64,000 nucleotides of DNA from Ruegeria sp. ANG-S4. GTDB taxonomy: Bacteria > Pseudomonadota > Alphaproteobacteria > Rhodobacterales > Rhodobacteraceae. The first letter of the stretch is position 1; the number at the start of each line of letters is the position of its first letter. A program made the position numbers and the translations under genes. The DNA lies in NCBI RefSeq assembly GCF_000814005.1, contig NZ_JWLK01000001.1, positions 186,001 to 250,000 on the forward strand, in the 5' to 3' direction. Of the stretch, positions 33,352 through 40,909 are shown one piece after another. A model generated the notes under the pieces. It ran no database searches and had not been told where the DNA came from. It saw only the letters and a list, made by a program, of their open reading frames with translations.

Positions 33352-34359
33352 ATGAGAGTTAAGCTTGGGCGCCTTGCAGCCGCAGCCATCGTGGCAACCG
33401 GTATTGCGGGCACTGCCGCAGCGCAGGACTACCCTTACAGAGATATCACCACTGCAGTGGTCTGGGGGGCTGGCGGAGGCACCGACACCATCAACCGCAT
33501 GATCATGGCCGAGATGGAAAAGCACCTGCCTGTCTCGATCAATGTGATCAATCAAACCGGTGGCGTCGCAGGGTCCAACGGGATGGTCTATGTGATGAAC
33601 CAGCCGGATGATGGCTACACCTTGGTTGGTCTGTCCGAGTCGAACGTCACCGCAGCCGTGCAGGGTGGCTGGGACAAGAAGTTTGATTTCTGGTACCCGT
33701 TCGTAGTGGGTGGCTCACCTGACCTGATCTCGGTGCCAGCCGACAGCCCGTATAATAGTCTTGAAGAGCTTGTTGACGCCGCAAAGGCGGCACCCGGCAC
33801 AATCCCTGCAGCCGCCTCTGGTGCGGGGTCCATTCATCACCTGAACCTGCTGGCGATCGAAAAAGGGTCGGGGGCCGAGTTCAAGTTTGTGCCCTATAAG
33901 GGCTCAGCGCCGGGGCAGGAAGCAGCCCTGGCAGGCGAAGTGGCGCTTGTTGTGACGTCGCTGGCTGAACAGGCCCCGCTGATCGAGGGCGGCCAACTCA
34001 AGCCGCTTGCGATGCTGACGCCGGACGATGCGGAAATCGCTGGGATGACAGTGCCATCGGCTTTCGGCATCTATGACGGGCTGGATCAATACCTGCCGCT
34101 GAAACAGGCGATTGGGTTTGCGGTGCACAACTCTGCCGGCGATGACGTCAAGGCGGCGTTGGGCGACGCGTTTGAGCAGGCGATCGCGTCAGAAACGGTT
34201 GCCGAATGGGCCGCAGCAAACAATTATGATGTTGGCGGCCAGCATGGCGCAGAGGCACAAGAGTTGTTTGCCAACCTTGAGGCCACGTTTGCCTATACAC
34301 TCAAGGACTTGGGTGCGGCCACGGTCGATCCTGCCTCGCTGGGTATCGAAAAGCCCTGA
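33352..34359 (+). CDS. tctC: Tripartite tricarboxylate transporter, substrate-binding protein
   Basis: 335 residues with a signal peptide (about 25 residues, ending GTAAAQ). The mature protein shows the TctC/BugD pattern: YPYRDITTAVVWGAGGGTDT (substrate loop), NQTGGVAGSNGMVYVM, and the middle KFVPYKGSAPGQEAALAGEV. Binding proteins of this family carry carboxylates such as citrate, tartrate, aromatic acids and sugar acids in the periplasm. It is followed by tctB and tctA, and by enzymes for acid-sugar metabolism, so the ligand is likely a sugar acid. A stable hairpin follows the stop. Confidence 0.9.
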   Translation: MRVKLGRLAAAAIVATGIAGTAAAQDYPYRDITTAVVWGAGGGTDTINRMIMAEMEKHLPVSINVINQTGGVAGSNGMVYVMNQPDDGYTLVGLSESNVTAAVQGGWDKKFDFWYPFVVGGSPDLISVPADSPYNSLEELVDAAKAAPGTIPAAASGAGSIHHLNLLAIEKGSGAEFKFVPYKGSAPGQEAALAGEVALVVTSLAEQAPLIEGGQLKPLAMLTPDDAEIAGMTVPSAFGIYDGLDQYLPLKQAIGFAVHNSAGDDVKAALGDAFEQAIASETVAEWAAANNYDVGGQHGAEAQELFANLEATFAYTLKDLGAATVDPASLGIEKP

Positions 34360-34372
34360 GTTTGAGCTTTCC

Positions 34373-34400
34373 GAAAGGGCGCGCATTCCCGCGCCCTTTC
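34373..34400 (+). other. mRNA hairpin between tctC and tctB
   Basis: GAAAGGGCGCG (34373-34383) and CGCGCCCTTTC (34390-34400) make a perfect 11-bp stem with a 6-nt loop. No T-tract follows and tctB starts 17 bp on, with its SD just after the stem, so this is more likely a partial terminator or mRNA-stabilising element that favours binding-protein expression over the membrane subunits. Confidence 0.65.
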
Positions 34401-34416
34401 CCTTCGGAGGCGGGAC

Positions 34417-35166
34417 ATGGATAAGGTTGACGAAACACTGGTCATGCGGGCGCGTGACTTCTGGGCATCGCTTGTTTTGATTGCGGTGTCCCTGTTCTTT
34501 CTTTGGAAAACCTCTGACATTCCGCTTTGGGGCGAAAACCGTGCAGGCGTCAGCGGGTCTGATTGGTATAACTCGGCCGCAATCGTACCGCTCTTCATCT
34601 TTGGTGGGATGCTCATCCTGTCCCTGGTCCTGCTGGCCAATTCCATCCGGTCCGGGGGCGCACGGAACGCGTTGGATGCTGCCGGGATCGGGTGGTACAA
34701 AATCGAAGTGTTCCGCACCTCAACGATCGGTCTGATCTTGCTGGCCTTTGTGGTTGGTTTGGTGCCCAGAGTGGATTTCATTTTGTGTTCAGGGTTGCTG
34801 ATCACCGCTTTGACCTACGGAAATTACGGCGGACATGCGCGGCGCGCTTTGGTGGCTTGCGTCATGGTCGTGGCCGCAGGGCTCTTTGCGCTGATCAGCT
34901 TTCCTGCGCAGGCGGATTGGAACGCGCATGTCGATGATTGGGTCACATTGGTCCTGTGGGCCGTCCTGACCATTTTGGTGCTGGCCAAGGCGGGATCCGA
35001 GCGCGTTTTGCGGGTTGTCCCATTCGTCGCAATATTGGCTCCGCTGATCCTCGTTTGCGCGATGGCCTTTGTGTTTCGACAGAACGTCCCAGCGCGGAGC
35101 GGGCTGATCTTCAAGCAGATCGAATACCACTACTACGTCACGCTTCGTCCGATGTGGAAAGGCTGA
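34417..35166 (+). CDS. tctB: Tripartite tricarboxylate transporter, small membrane subunit
   Basis: 249 residues with about five to six hydrophobic segments. TctB proteins are poorly conserved and are recognised here by position between tctC and tctA and by topology (RDFWASLVLIAVSLFFLW start, later LILLAFVVGLVPRVDF). It is larger than the usual ~150 residues, with an extra pair of segments near the C-terminus. It assembles with TctA in the inner membrane. Confidence 0.8.
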   Translation: MDKVDETLVMRARDFWASLVLIAVSLFFLWKTSDIPLWGENRAGVSGSDWYNSAAIVPLFIFGGMLILSLVLLANSIRSGGARNALDAAGIGWYKIEVFRTSTIGLILLAFVVGLVPRVDFILCSGLLITALTYGNYGGHARRALVACVMVVAAGLFALISFPAQADWNAHVDDWVTLVLWAVLTILVLAKAGSERVLRVVPFVAILAPLILVCAMAFVFRQNVPARSGLIFKQIEYHYYVTLRPMWKG

Positions 35167-35170
35167 GAGG

Positions 35171-36682
35171 ATGGAATTTATCCTTTCGCAACTCGCCGGA
35201 TTTGGAAGCGCCTTCGTCGGTCTGGCCGGTGACCCGCTGACCTATCTATACCTGATCGCCTCGGTTTTCCTCGGGATCACATTTGGTGCCTTGCCGGGCT
35301 TGACTGCGACGCTGGCTGTCACGATCCTGACCGGGTTTTTCGGCAATAAGATACCGCTGGATTACTCGCTGATCGCATTGCTTGGGGCGTATGTCGGCGC
35401 AATCTACGGGGGGTCTTATCCGTCGATCCTGCTGAACATCCCCGGCACAGCGGCCAGCGCGGCCACGGCGATGGACGGTTATCCTTTGGCCAAGGCCGGG
35501 CGGGGCGGTGAAGCGCTGGGACTGACAACAACGGCAAGTTTCCTTGGCACGGTTATCGGTACAATCACGCTGTTGATCTTTGTCTGGGCGCTGCTGCTGG
35601 TGTCCAAGAACATCGCAAGCCCGGAAAAGGCGCTGCTGGCGCTGTTCGGCATTCTTCTGTCCGGCACTTTGATGAGCGAGGACCTTGTGATTAAAGGTTG
35701 GATCGCGGGGTTGATCGGGCTTGCCATGTCGATGGTTGGGCTTGACCCGCTGCTGTCGGAACCGCGCTATACCTTTGGCTGGTCATATCTGATGAGCGGG
35801 TTTCAGGTGGTGCCGGTATTGATGGGTGCATTTGCCATTCCGCAAATCATCGAGGGGCTTCGGCACATAGAAGCGGGAAAAGTTCTGGCGCTGAAGGGGC
35901 GCATCCTGCCCAATCTACGCTCTGTCCGCCGCTACCTGCCCACGATTGGGCGGTCCGGGGTCATAGGCACTGGGGTCGGCGCGCTGCCGGGGGTAGGGGA
36001 GGATGTTGCGGGTTGGGTCAGCTATGGGGTTGGCAAGACCGTATCCTCGGAGGGAGAGAAGTTTGGGCGTGGCTCCTTGGAAGGGCTTTTGTGCTCCGAA
36101 ACCGCGAACAACGCCTGTATCGGCGGCGCTTTGATCCCGCTTTTGGTTCTGGGCATTCCGGGCTCACCACCCGCTGCGGCCTTGATGGGGGCGTTCAAGA
36201 TCAACAACGTGATCCCCGGACCGACCATCGAACCCGAGATCATCTTGCGCGTGGTTGCAATCCTCGTTCTGGCCTCGCTGACGATGTTTCTGATGGGCCT
36301 GTTCACGGCGCGGGTGTTTATCAAGATACTCGCAATCCCGCAGACGGTGTTCCTGCCGGTCGTGATGGTCCTGACAACAATTGGGTCCTTCAGTGTCGGG
36401 GGAGGCATCAATGACCTCTACCTGATGCTCGGTGTTGGTGCCGTTGCCTATTTCATGAACCTGATGAAATACCCTATCGCGCCGCTTGTGATCGGGGTCA
36501 TCCTCGGTGGATTGTTTGATGAGACGTTCCGGCGTTCATTGTTTTTGTCCGACGGCGACCTCTCGGTCTTTTTCTCACGCCCCGGCGCTGCCATTCTGCT
36601 TTTGCTCAATATTGGCCTGATCCTCAGCCAATTGCCGATTGCCAAGCGCGCTTTTTCACGCCTGAAAGGATTATCCGCCTGA
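35171..36682 (+). CDS. tctA: Tripartite tricarboxylate transporter, large permease subunit
   Basis: 503 residues and about eleven to twelve membrane segments. The TctA signature is present near the N-terminus (GITFGALPGLTATLAVTI; IYGGSYPSILLNIPGTAASAATAMDGYPLAK) and is echoed in the second half (GALPGVGEDVAGWVSYGVGK; NNACIGGALIPLLVLGIPG), reflecting the internal duplication. It drives proton- or sodium-coupled uptake of the ligand delivered by TctC. The stop overlaps the next start by 1 bp (TGATG). Confidence 0.93.
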   Translation: MEFILSQLAGFGSAFVGLAGDPLTYLYLIASVFLGITFGALPGLTATLAVTILTGFFGNKIPLDYSLIALLGAYVGAIYGGSYPSILLNIPGTAASAATAMDGYPLAKAGRGGEALGLTTTASFLGTVIGTITLLIFVWALLLVSKNIASPEKALLALFGILLSGTLMSEDLVIKGWIAGLIGLAMSMVGLDPLLSEPRYTFGWSYLMSGFQVVPVLMGAFAIPQIIEGLRHIEAGKVLALKGRILPNLRSVRRYLPTIGRSGVIGTGVGALPGVGEDVAGWVSYGVGKTVSSEGEKFGRGSLEGLLCSETANNACIGGALIPLLVLGIPGSPPAAALMGAFKINNVIPGPTIEPEIILRVVAILVLASLTMFLMGLFTARVFIKILAIPQTVFLPVVMVLTTIGSFSVGGGINDLYLMLGVGAVAYFMNLMKYPIAPLVIGVILGGLFDETFRRSLFLSDGDLSVFFSRPGAAILLLLNIGLILSQLPIAKRAFSRLKGLSA

Positions 36683-36969
36683 TGTTTGCCGTTACTGTCA
36701 CCTTCACTCTGAAATCCGGAATGCGGGAGGCGTTCATACCGTTGATTACCGAAAATGCGTCCACTTCGCTGCGCGAGGAAGCCGGGTGCCACCAGTTCGA
36801 CATATGCTTGGGTGACGACCCGCAAGCGGTATTCCTGTACGAGATTTATGATGACAGTGCTGCGTTCGGCATTCACCTTGAAAGCCCGCATTTTAAGTCG
36901 TTCGATGCCGCCGTGGCAGATATGATTGACGCCAAGACCGTTCACACGTTTTCCGAGGTCATCCGATGA
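36682..36969 (+). CDS. ABM-domain protein (antibiotic biosynthesis monooxygenase fold)
   Basis: 95 residues of a ferredoxin-like ABM/LsrG-type fold: AVTVTFTLKSGMREAFIPLI, then EEAGCHQFDICLGDDPQAVFLYEIYDD and HLESPHFKSF, the usual phrase S-P-H-F. Members include heme-degrading and polyketide monooxygenases and the LsrG isomerase. Here the coupled position between a permease and a lactonase-like hydrolase suggests it acts on the same acid-sugar or lactone intermediate, perhaps as an isomerase or mutarotase; that is inference. Confidence 0.75.
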   Translation: MFAVTVTFTLKSGMREAFIPLITENASTSLREEAGCHQFDICLGDDPQAVFLYEIYDDSAAFGIHLESPHFKSFDAAVADMIDAKTVHTFSEVIR

Positions 36970-37763
36970 GCGACTGGGAAATCCACGCCGTTAAATACGC
37001 AGATCGCAACGCCCGAACGCGTGCCGACAGTTTCATCATCGACGACAACCATGATGCACCCCACGCGATGGATTATTTCATCTGGGTGCTCAAGCGCGGA
37101 GATGAGGTGCTGCTGGTTGACACTGGATATGACTCGGAAGAAGCCACATTGCGCGGCAGGCCCATCGCCATGGACCCGCGAGAGGCCTTGCGCCCGCTAG
37201 GGATAACCCCGGAGGCGGTGCGCCAGGTGATCGTCACCCATCTGCACTATGATCACGCGGGCGGGCTGCATCTGTTCCCGAACGCGACGCTGCATATGCA
37301 ATCAACTGAAATGGCTTTTGCAACCGGTCCCTGCATGTGCGACGACCATCTTCGCGCGCCTTTCACGGCGGGCCATGTCTGCGAGGCGGTAAAGCGGCTC
37401 TATTCCGGTAAAATCATCTTCCACGATGGCGATGCCGAGATTGCCGAAGGCGTGACAGTTCACTGCATTGGCGGGCACTCGCGCGGGCTGCAATGCGTGC
37501 GCGTGCGAACGCCCGGCGGTTGGATGGTGCTGGCTTCGGACGCGTCGCACTATTACGAGAATTTCATGGCACGCAAGGCGTTTCCCATCGTGGTCGACAT
37601 GCAGGACATGATGGACGGTTTTGCGACCTTGGAGAGGCTGGCATCGCATCCCCGACTGATCGTGCCCGGTCATGACCCCCTTGTGCGCGAAGTTTTTCCG
37701 GTGGGAACCGCGCCGCATATCCATCGATTGGACCCGGGGCCGATGAGGGAGATCGAGTTATGA
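36966..37763 (+). CDS. MBL-fold hydrolase, AHL-lactonase-like
   Basis: 265 residues, cytosolic. The metal motif THLHYDHAGG is at 91-100, with further ligands in GGHSRGLQCVRV (His), MVLASDASHYYENF (Asp) and VPGHDPLV (His), the pattern of dinuclear zinc lactonases of the AttM/AiiA branch. Because it is locked by a 4-bp overlap to an acid-sugar kinase gene, I expect it to open a sugar lactone rather than quorum-sensing lactones. Quorum quenching remains a possible alternative. Confidence 0.85.
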   Translation: MSDWEIHAVKYADRNARTRADSFIIDDNHDAPHAMDYFIWVLKRGDEVLLVDTGYDSEEATLRGRPIAMDPREALRPLGITPEAVRQVIVTHLHYDHAGGLHLFPNATLHMQSTEMAFATGPCMCDDHLRAPFTAGHVCEAVKRLYSGKIIFHDGDAEIAEGVTVHCIGGHSRGLQCVRVRTPGGWMVLASDASHYYENFMARKAFPIVVDMQDMMDGFATLERLASHPRLIVPGHDPLVREVFPVGTAPHIHRLDPGPMREIEL

Positions 37764-38989
37764 AGATCGGCGTCATTGCTGACGATTTCACCGGCGCATC
37801 TGACATCGCTCTGACATTGGCCGAGGCCGGGATGCGGGCGTGTTTGTTCGTGGGCGTGCCAGCGGAGCCTGCAAGCCCCAACCTTGACGCTGGTGTTGTG
37901 GCCCTGAAGTCGAGAACGGCACCGGCCAAAACGGCAGTCCAGGACAGTCTTGCAGCCTGTGAATGGTTGTTGGGTCAGGGTGCGCAACAAATCGTCTTCA
38001 AGGTGTGTTCGACTTTTGACAGCACATGCAAAGGCAACATAGGGCCCGTTCTTGACGCGCTTTCGGACAGATTGAATGCCGAAGGCGTTATTGTTTGCCC
38101 GGCCTTCCCCGAAAATGGTCGCAGCGTTTATCAGGGGCATCTGTTCGTCCGGGATAAGCTGTTGAACGAAAGTGGTATGCAGGACCATCCGCTTACGCCC
38201 ATGCGCGACGCAGATCTCAGACGGGTGCTGGCGTCCCAGTCCAACAGGCCGGTTTCCCATGTCGATGCACGAACCGTATCGCGCGGCGCGACCGCAGTTC
38301 GCGCAGCTTTGCCGACCAGTGGCCACGCAATCGTTGATGCAATCAGCGATTTGGACTTGATCGAAATTGGTCAGGCTGCCGCAGGCGCGCCGCTGCTTTG
38401 CGGAGGGTCCGGAATCGCACTGGGTCTGCCCGCGAACTTTGGTATCGCGGCGACCAAACCGACTTGGGACCCGGTAAACGGTCCCGGGGTCGTATTGTCC
38501 GGGTCGTGCAGCCGTGCGACGCGGCAGCAGGTCGAAGTCTACAAAGAGCTGGCACCTTACCGAGAGGTCAGTGCCGAAGATGCTGTGACCGGTAATGCAG
38601 ACCCGAAAGAGCTTGCAGATTGGGCTTTGGCGCAGCCGGTTGCGCCTTTGATTTATTCATCCGCAGAACCCGCTTTGGTCAAAGCTGCGCAGGATCGGTA
38701 CGGGACAAATCGGGCGGCAACCGCAATTGAGTCGCTATTTGCAGAATTGTCGGGGCACTTGCTGGCCAAAGGTGCGGCCAAAATAGTTGTGGCTGGCGGC
38801 GAAACCTCTGGCGCGGTGGTTGAAGGGATGAAAGCCAAGGCGCTGGAGATCGGCCCACGTCTTACGGCGGGCGTCCCGGTATTGTGTCTTCAACATACAC
38901 GCCCGATTGCGCTGGCACTGAAATCCGGCAATTTCGGGGGCCGAGACTTTTTCTCTGATGCGCTGGCGAAAATGGAGCGATCTGCGTGA
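37760..38989 (+). CDS. otnK: Four-carbon acid sugar kinase family protein (OtnK-like, DUF1537)
   Basis: 409 residues. The N-terminal substrate domain begins KIGVIADDFTGASDIALTLAEAG, the DUF1537 signature, with KVCSTFDSTCKGNIGPVLDAL at about 77-97, and the C-terminal ATP-binding region has VVAGGETSGAVVEGM. Characterised members phosphorylate 3-oxo-tetronates or D-threonate at O4. The next gene encodes an OtnC-type aldolase/decarboxylase, so phosphorylation of a 3-oxo acid sugar followed by decarboxylation is the likely route. The precise substrate is unknown, and the symbol reflects family similarity. Confidence 0.88.
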   Translation: MKIGVIADDFTGASDIALTLAEAGMRACLFVGVPAEPASPNLDAGVVALKSRTAPAKTAVQDSLAACEWLLGQGAQQIVFKVCSTFDSTCKGNIGPVLDALSDRLNAEGVIVCPAFPENGRSVYQGHLFVRDKLLNESGMQDHPLTPMRDADLRRVLASQSNRPVSHVDARTVSRGATAVRAALPTSGHAIVDAISDLDLIEIGQAAAGAPLLCGGSGIALGLPANFGIAATKPTWDPVNGPGVVLSGSCSRATRQQVEVYKELAPYREVSAEDAVTGNADPKELADWALAQPVAPLIYSSAEPALVKAAQDRYGTNRAATAIESLFAELSGHLLAKGAAKIVVAGGETSGAVVEGMKAKALEIGPRLTAGVPVLCLQHTRPIALALKSGNFGGRDFFSDALAKMERSA

Positions 38990-39618
38990 GCGAAGAAACC
39001 AAACTGCGCGAGGAGATCTGCCTTATCGCCAAGTCGCTTTTTGACCGGGGGCTGACCTATGGCGCATCCGGCAATATTTCGGCACGCCTGTCGGATGGCA
39101 CCGTACTGATGACACCCACGGGCAGTTCGTTGGGATTTTTGGACCCGTCCCGGATCAGTCACCTGGATGCCGACTTCAAACTCTTGAGCGGCGACACGCC
39201 AACCAAGGAAATCCACTTGCATACAGCGTTCTATGAGACCCGAGAAAGGACAGGCGCTGTTGTTCACCTTCACTCGACTTACTCGGTTGCGCTGTCGATG
39301 CTCCCAGACATCAATTCAGACGACGCACTGCCTGCGCTGACACCTTACACGGTGATGAGAGTTGGGAAGGTGAAGCTGCTTCCTTTCTTCTTGCCCGGAG
39401 ATGCCGCAATGGGCGACGCGGTCAAGGGTTTGGCAGGTCGGTACGCAGCAGTTCTGCTGGCCAATCACGGACCGGTCGTGGCAGGTCGCGACCTCTGGTC
39501 CGCCGTTTTCGCGATGGAAGAACTGGAAGAAACCGCAAAGCTTGCCGTGCTGACCCGAGGTTTGAACCCGCGTATGTTGACGGCGGACGAGATCCGTCAA
39601 TTGAACGCTATGAGCTGA
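38986..39618 (+). CDS. otnC: Class II aldolase, OtnC-type 3-oxo-acid-sugar 4-phosphate decarboxylase
   Basis: 210 residues, GTG start overlapping the kinase stop. Class II aldolase features: TYGASGNISARLSDG, MTPTGSSLGFLDPSRISHLD (the phosphate loop T-P-x-G-S-S-L-G of the OtnC group), the acid PTKEIHLHTAFYETR, and the zinc pair AVVHLHSTYSVALS, with the third His in LLANHGPVVAG. OtnC enzymes turn 3-oxo-tetronate 4-phosphate into dihydroxyacetone phosphate and CO2. It is the last gene of the coupled operon, with a terminator about 95 bp later. Confidence 0.9.
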   Translation: MSEETKLREEICLIAKSLFDRGLTYGASGNISARLSDGTVLMTPTGSSLGFLDPSRISHLDADFKLLSGDTPTKEIHLHTAFYETRERTGAVVHLHSTYSVALSMLPDINSDDALPALTPYTVMRVGKVKLLPFFLPGDAAMGDAVKGLAGRYAAVLLANHGPVVAGRDLWSAVFAMEELEETAKLAVLTRGLNPRMLTADEIRQLNAMS

Positions 39619-39710
39619 CACTCGCATCAATTCGAGGGTATTCCACGAACTGGAATCACGGAAATCTGTTAGGCGAAACGCCAAGATGATTTCTGTGTTG
39701 GATAGTTCTC

Positions 39711-39731
39711 AAAACCTCGCGCAAGGTTTTT
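39711..39731. terminator. Rho-independent terminator after otnC
   Basis: AAAACCT (39711-39717), loop CGCGCA, AGGTTTT (39724-39730), then a further T. The A-rich left arm and T-rich right arm let it serve the acid-sugar operon on the plus strand and the small secreted-peptide gene on the minus strand. Confidence 0.6.
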
Positions 39732-39891
39732 ATCACAAAGGAACAGCGGACTTTGGCGCTGAACACCATGCGCACGGGCAAACCTGCCGTGCAAGACTCA
39801 GGTCAGGAATAACAGGCAACTGTCAGGAAACCACTGCCTCCGAAGCGTCAGTCCCGTTGTCGCGCGACCCGCTGGGCGCGGTCAATCAAGC

Positions 39892-40062
39892 TCAGGCCTC
39901 GGCCACCATCGTGCCCCAAGTGGACACAACGCCGTCGGATTCACAGATGATCGTCTCCATTCCCGTCAACGCATCCGTGCCGAAATAACAACCGGCAGAC
40001 GCAGCGGAGCCAAGCAGGGTTAAGCTCAGAGCAACAAAGCCCAGAAATGCGGTAATTTTCAT
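39892..40062 (-). CDS. Small secreted two-cysteine peptide
   Basis: 56 residues from the ATG at 40062, which has GGAG 8 nt upstream; another ATG lies 6 nt earlier but too close to the SD. An N-terminal signal (MKITAFLGFVALSLTLLGSA, cleavage likely after SASA) leaves a mature peptide of about 33 residues starting GCYFGTDALTGME, with two Cys at 25 and 40. The first mature residues G-C do not form a clear lipobox. No family was recognised. It stands alone, divergent from nothing and convergent with the otnC operon. It could be a small periplasmic or secreted peptide with one disulfide. Confidence 0.6.
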   Translation of the reverse strand: MKITAFLGFVALSLTLLGSAASAGCYFGTDALTGMETIICESDGVVSTWGTMVAEA

Positions 40063-40281
40063 AGTCATCACTCCTATTTCCTAAACCGCATATGGTGAGG
40101 GCCTATAGCAGTGAGTCCTGCGGAAAAGTTAATTTTCATTAATGCAACGGAAGGCATGGCCGCCGGGTTCATTGGGCAATGCGACCTACACCGAAGCGTC
40201 AGACGGAGCTGACAGACCGCACCGCCAACGCCTTGCCAAGGCAGGACAGTCGAATTGATCAAAAATCGGAATAGGTTTAGG

Positions 40282-40371
40282 TGGCGGAGACGAAGGGATT
40301 CGAACCCTCGAGACGGTTTCCCGCCTACTCCCTTAGCAGGGGAGCGCCTTCGACCACTCGGCCACGTCTCC
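40282..40371 (-). tRNA. tRNA-Ser(GCU)
   Basis: 90 nt on the minus strand. The 5' arm GGAGACG pairs with 3' CGTCTCC, followed by discriminator G and encoded CCA. The D-arm TGGCCGAGTGGTCGAAGGC, anticodon stem CTCCCC/GGGGAG-like with loop TGCTAAG (anticodon GCT), a long variable arm (GGCGGGAAACCGTC) and T-arm GGGTTCGAATCCC are all visible. The long variable arm is characteristic of serine tRNAs. Confidence 0.95.
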
Positions 40372-40909
40372 GCCGACGGGTATATCCTTGCAAGCGACGG
40401 GAATACAAGGCGAAATTTCCAATTTGTGTTCTGTTCGGACAAAACCACTGAACTTGTTGAAATTACGGTAAAACACCCGAATTGTCCGGGCGTGTTGACG
40501 GTAATTGGACTGTTGCCGCCGGGTCGGTTTTAGAACATCTGGTACAGTCAGCGGACACTAAGCCCGCGGTTCCCAAAGGCTGTATGGTCGTTCACTCAGT
40601 TGTGCATGACGGGTTGAGTAACCCTTTTGCCGAACTCTGACGAACCCTGCTGCAACTAATAAACACCTGGCTTCATTTGCTGCGATGCAAAGCGTTAGCG
40701 GCTAAGACAATCCGGCCGGTGATGAAGGGTCGAAAGTTCACAAGAAACCTAAAAGTGGTCCCATACTTGCAATACACATCGTTTTTGACGCATATTTGTT
40801 CAGATTTTAAATTCATAATGATCAAATGAAGTTAGCATTCTGAGGTGCAAAATCGGGCGTGAGGCGTTGTTGGCCTCAACGAGAACCTTTGGGGGAAGGG
40901 GACCTGATT
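40372..40909. other. 538-bp non-coding gap between tRNA-Ser and the FecR gene
   Basis: No reading frame with coding character was seen on either strand. It contains a short stem-loop GGGTT-gagt-AACCC followed by TTTT (40611-40628), which could be a terminator, and AT-rich sequence from about 40740 to 40850 with TTTAAATTCATAATG-like text that is probably the promoter region of the FecR gene. Leftover DNA from an old tRNA-site insertion is possible, but no integrase or flanking repeat was found. Confidence 0.5.

Noticed and set aside
36966..37763. Annotating the MBL-fold gene as a quorum-quenching AHL lactonase
   Set aside because: Motifs fit, but its coupling to an acid-sugar kinase and TctCBA transporter makes a sugar-lactone role more likely.
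39686..39988. 100-residue plus-strand reading frame after otnC
   Set aside because: It begins over the terminator and runs antisense to the better supported small secreted-peptide gene; no SD and odd composition.
40074..40448. 124-residue minus-strand reading frame across the tRNA
   Set aside because: It translates tRNA-Ser itself (GRRRSPAKGVGGKPSRGFE is a well-known mis-call from this tRNA).
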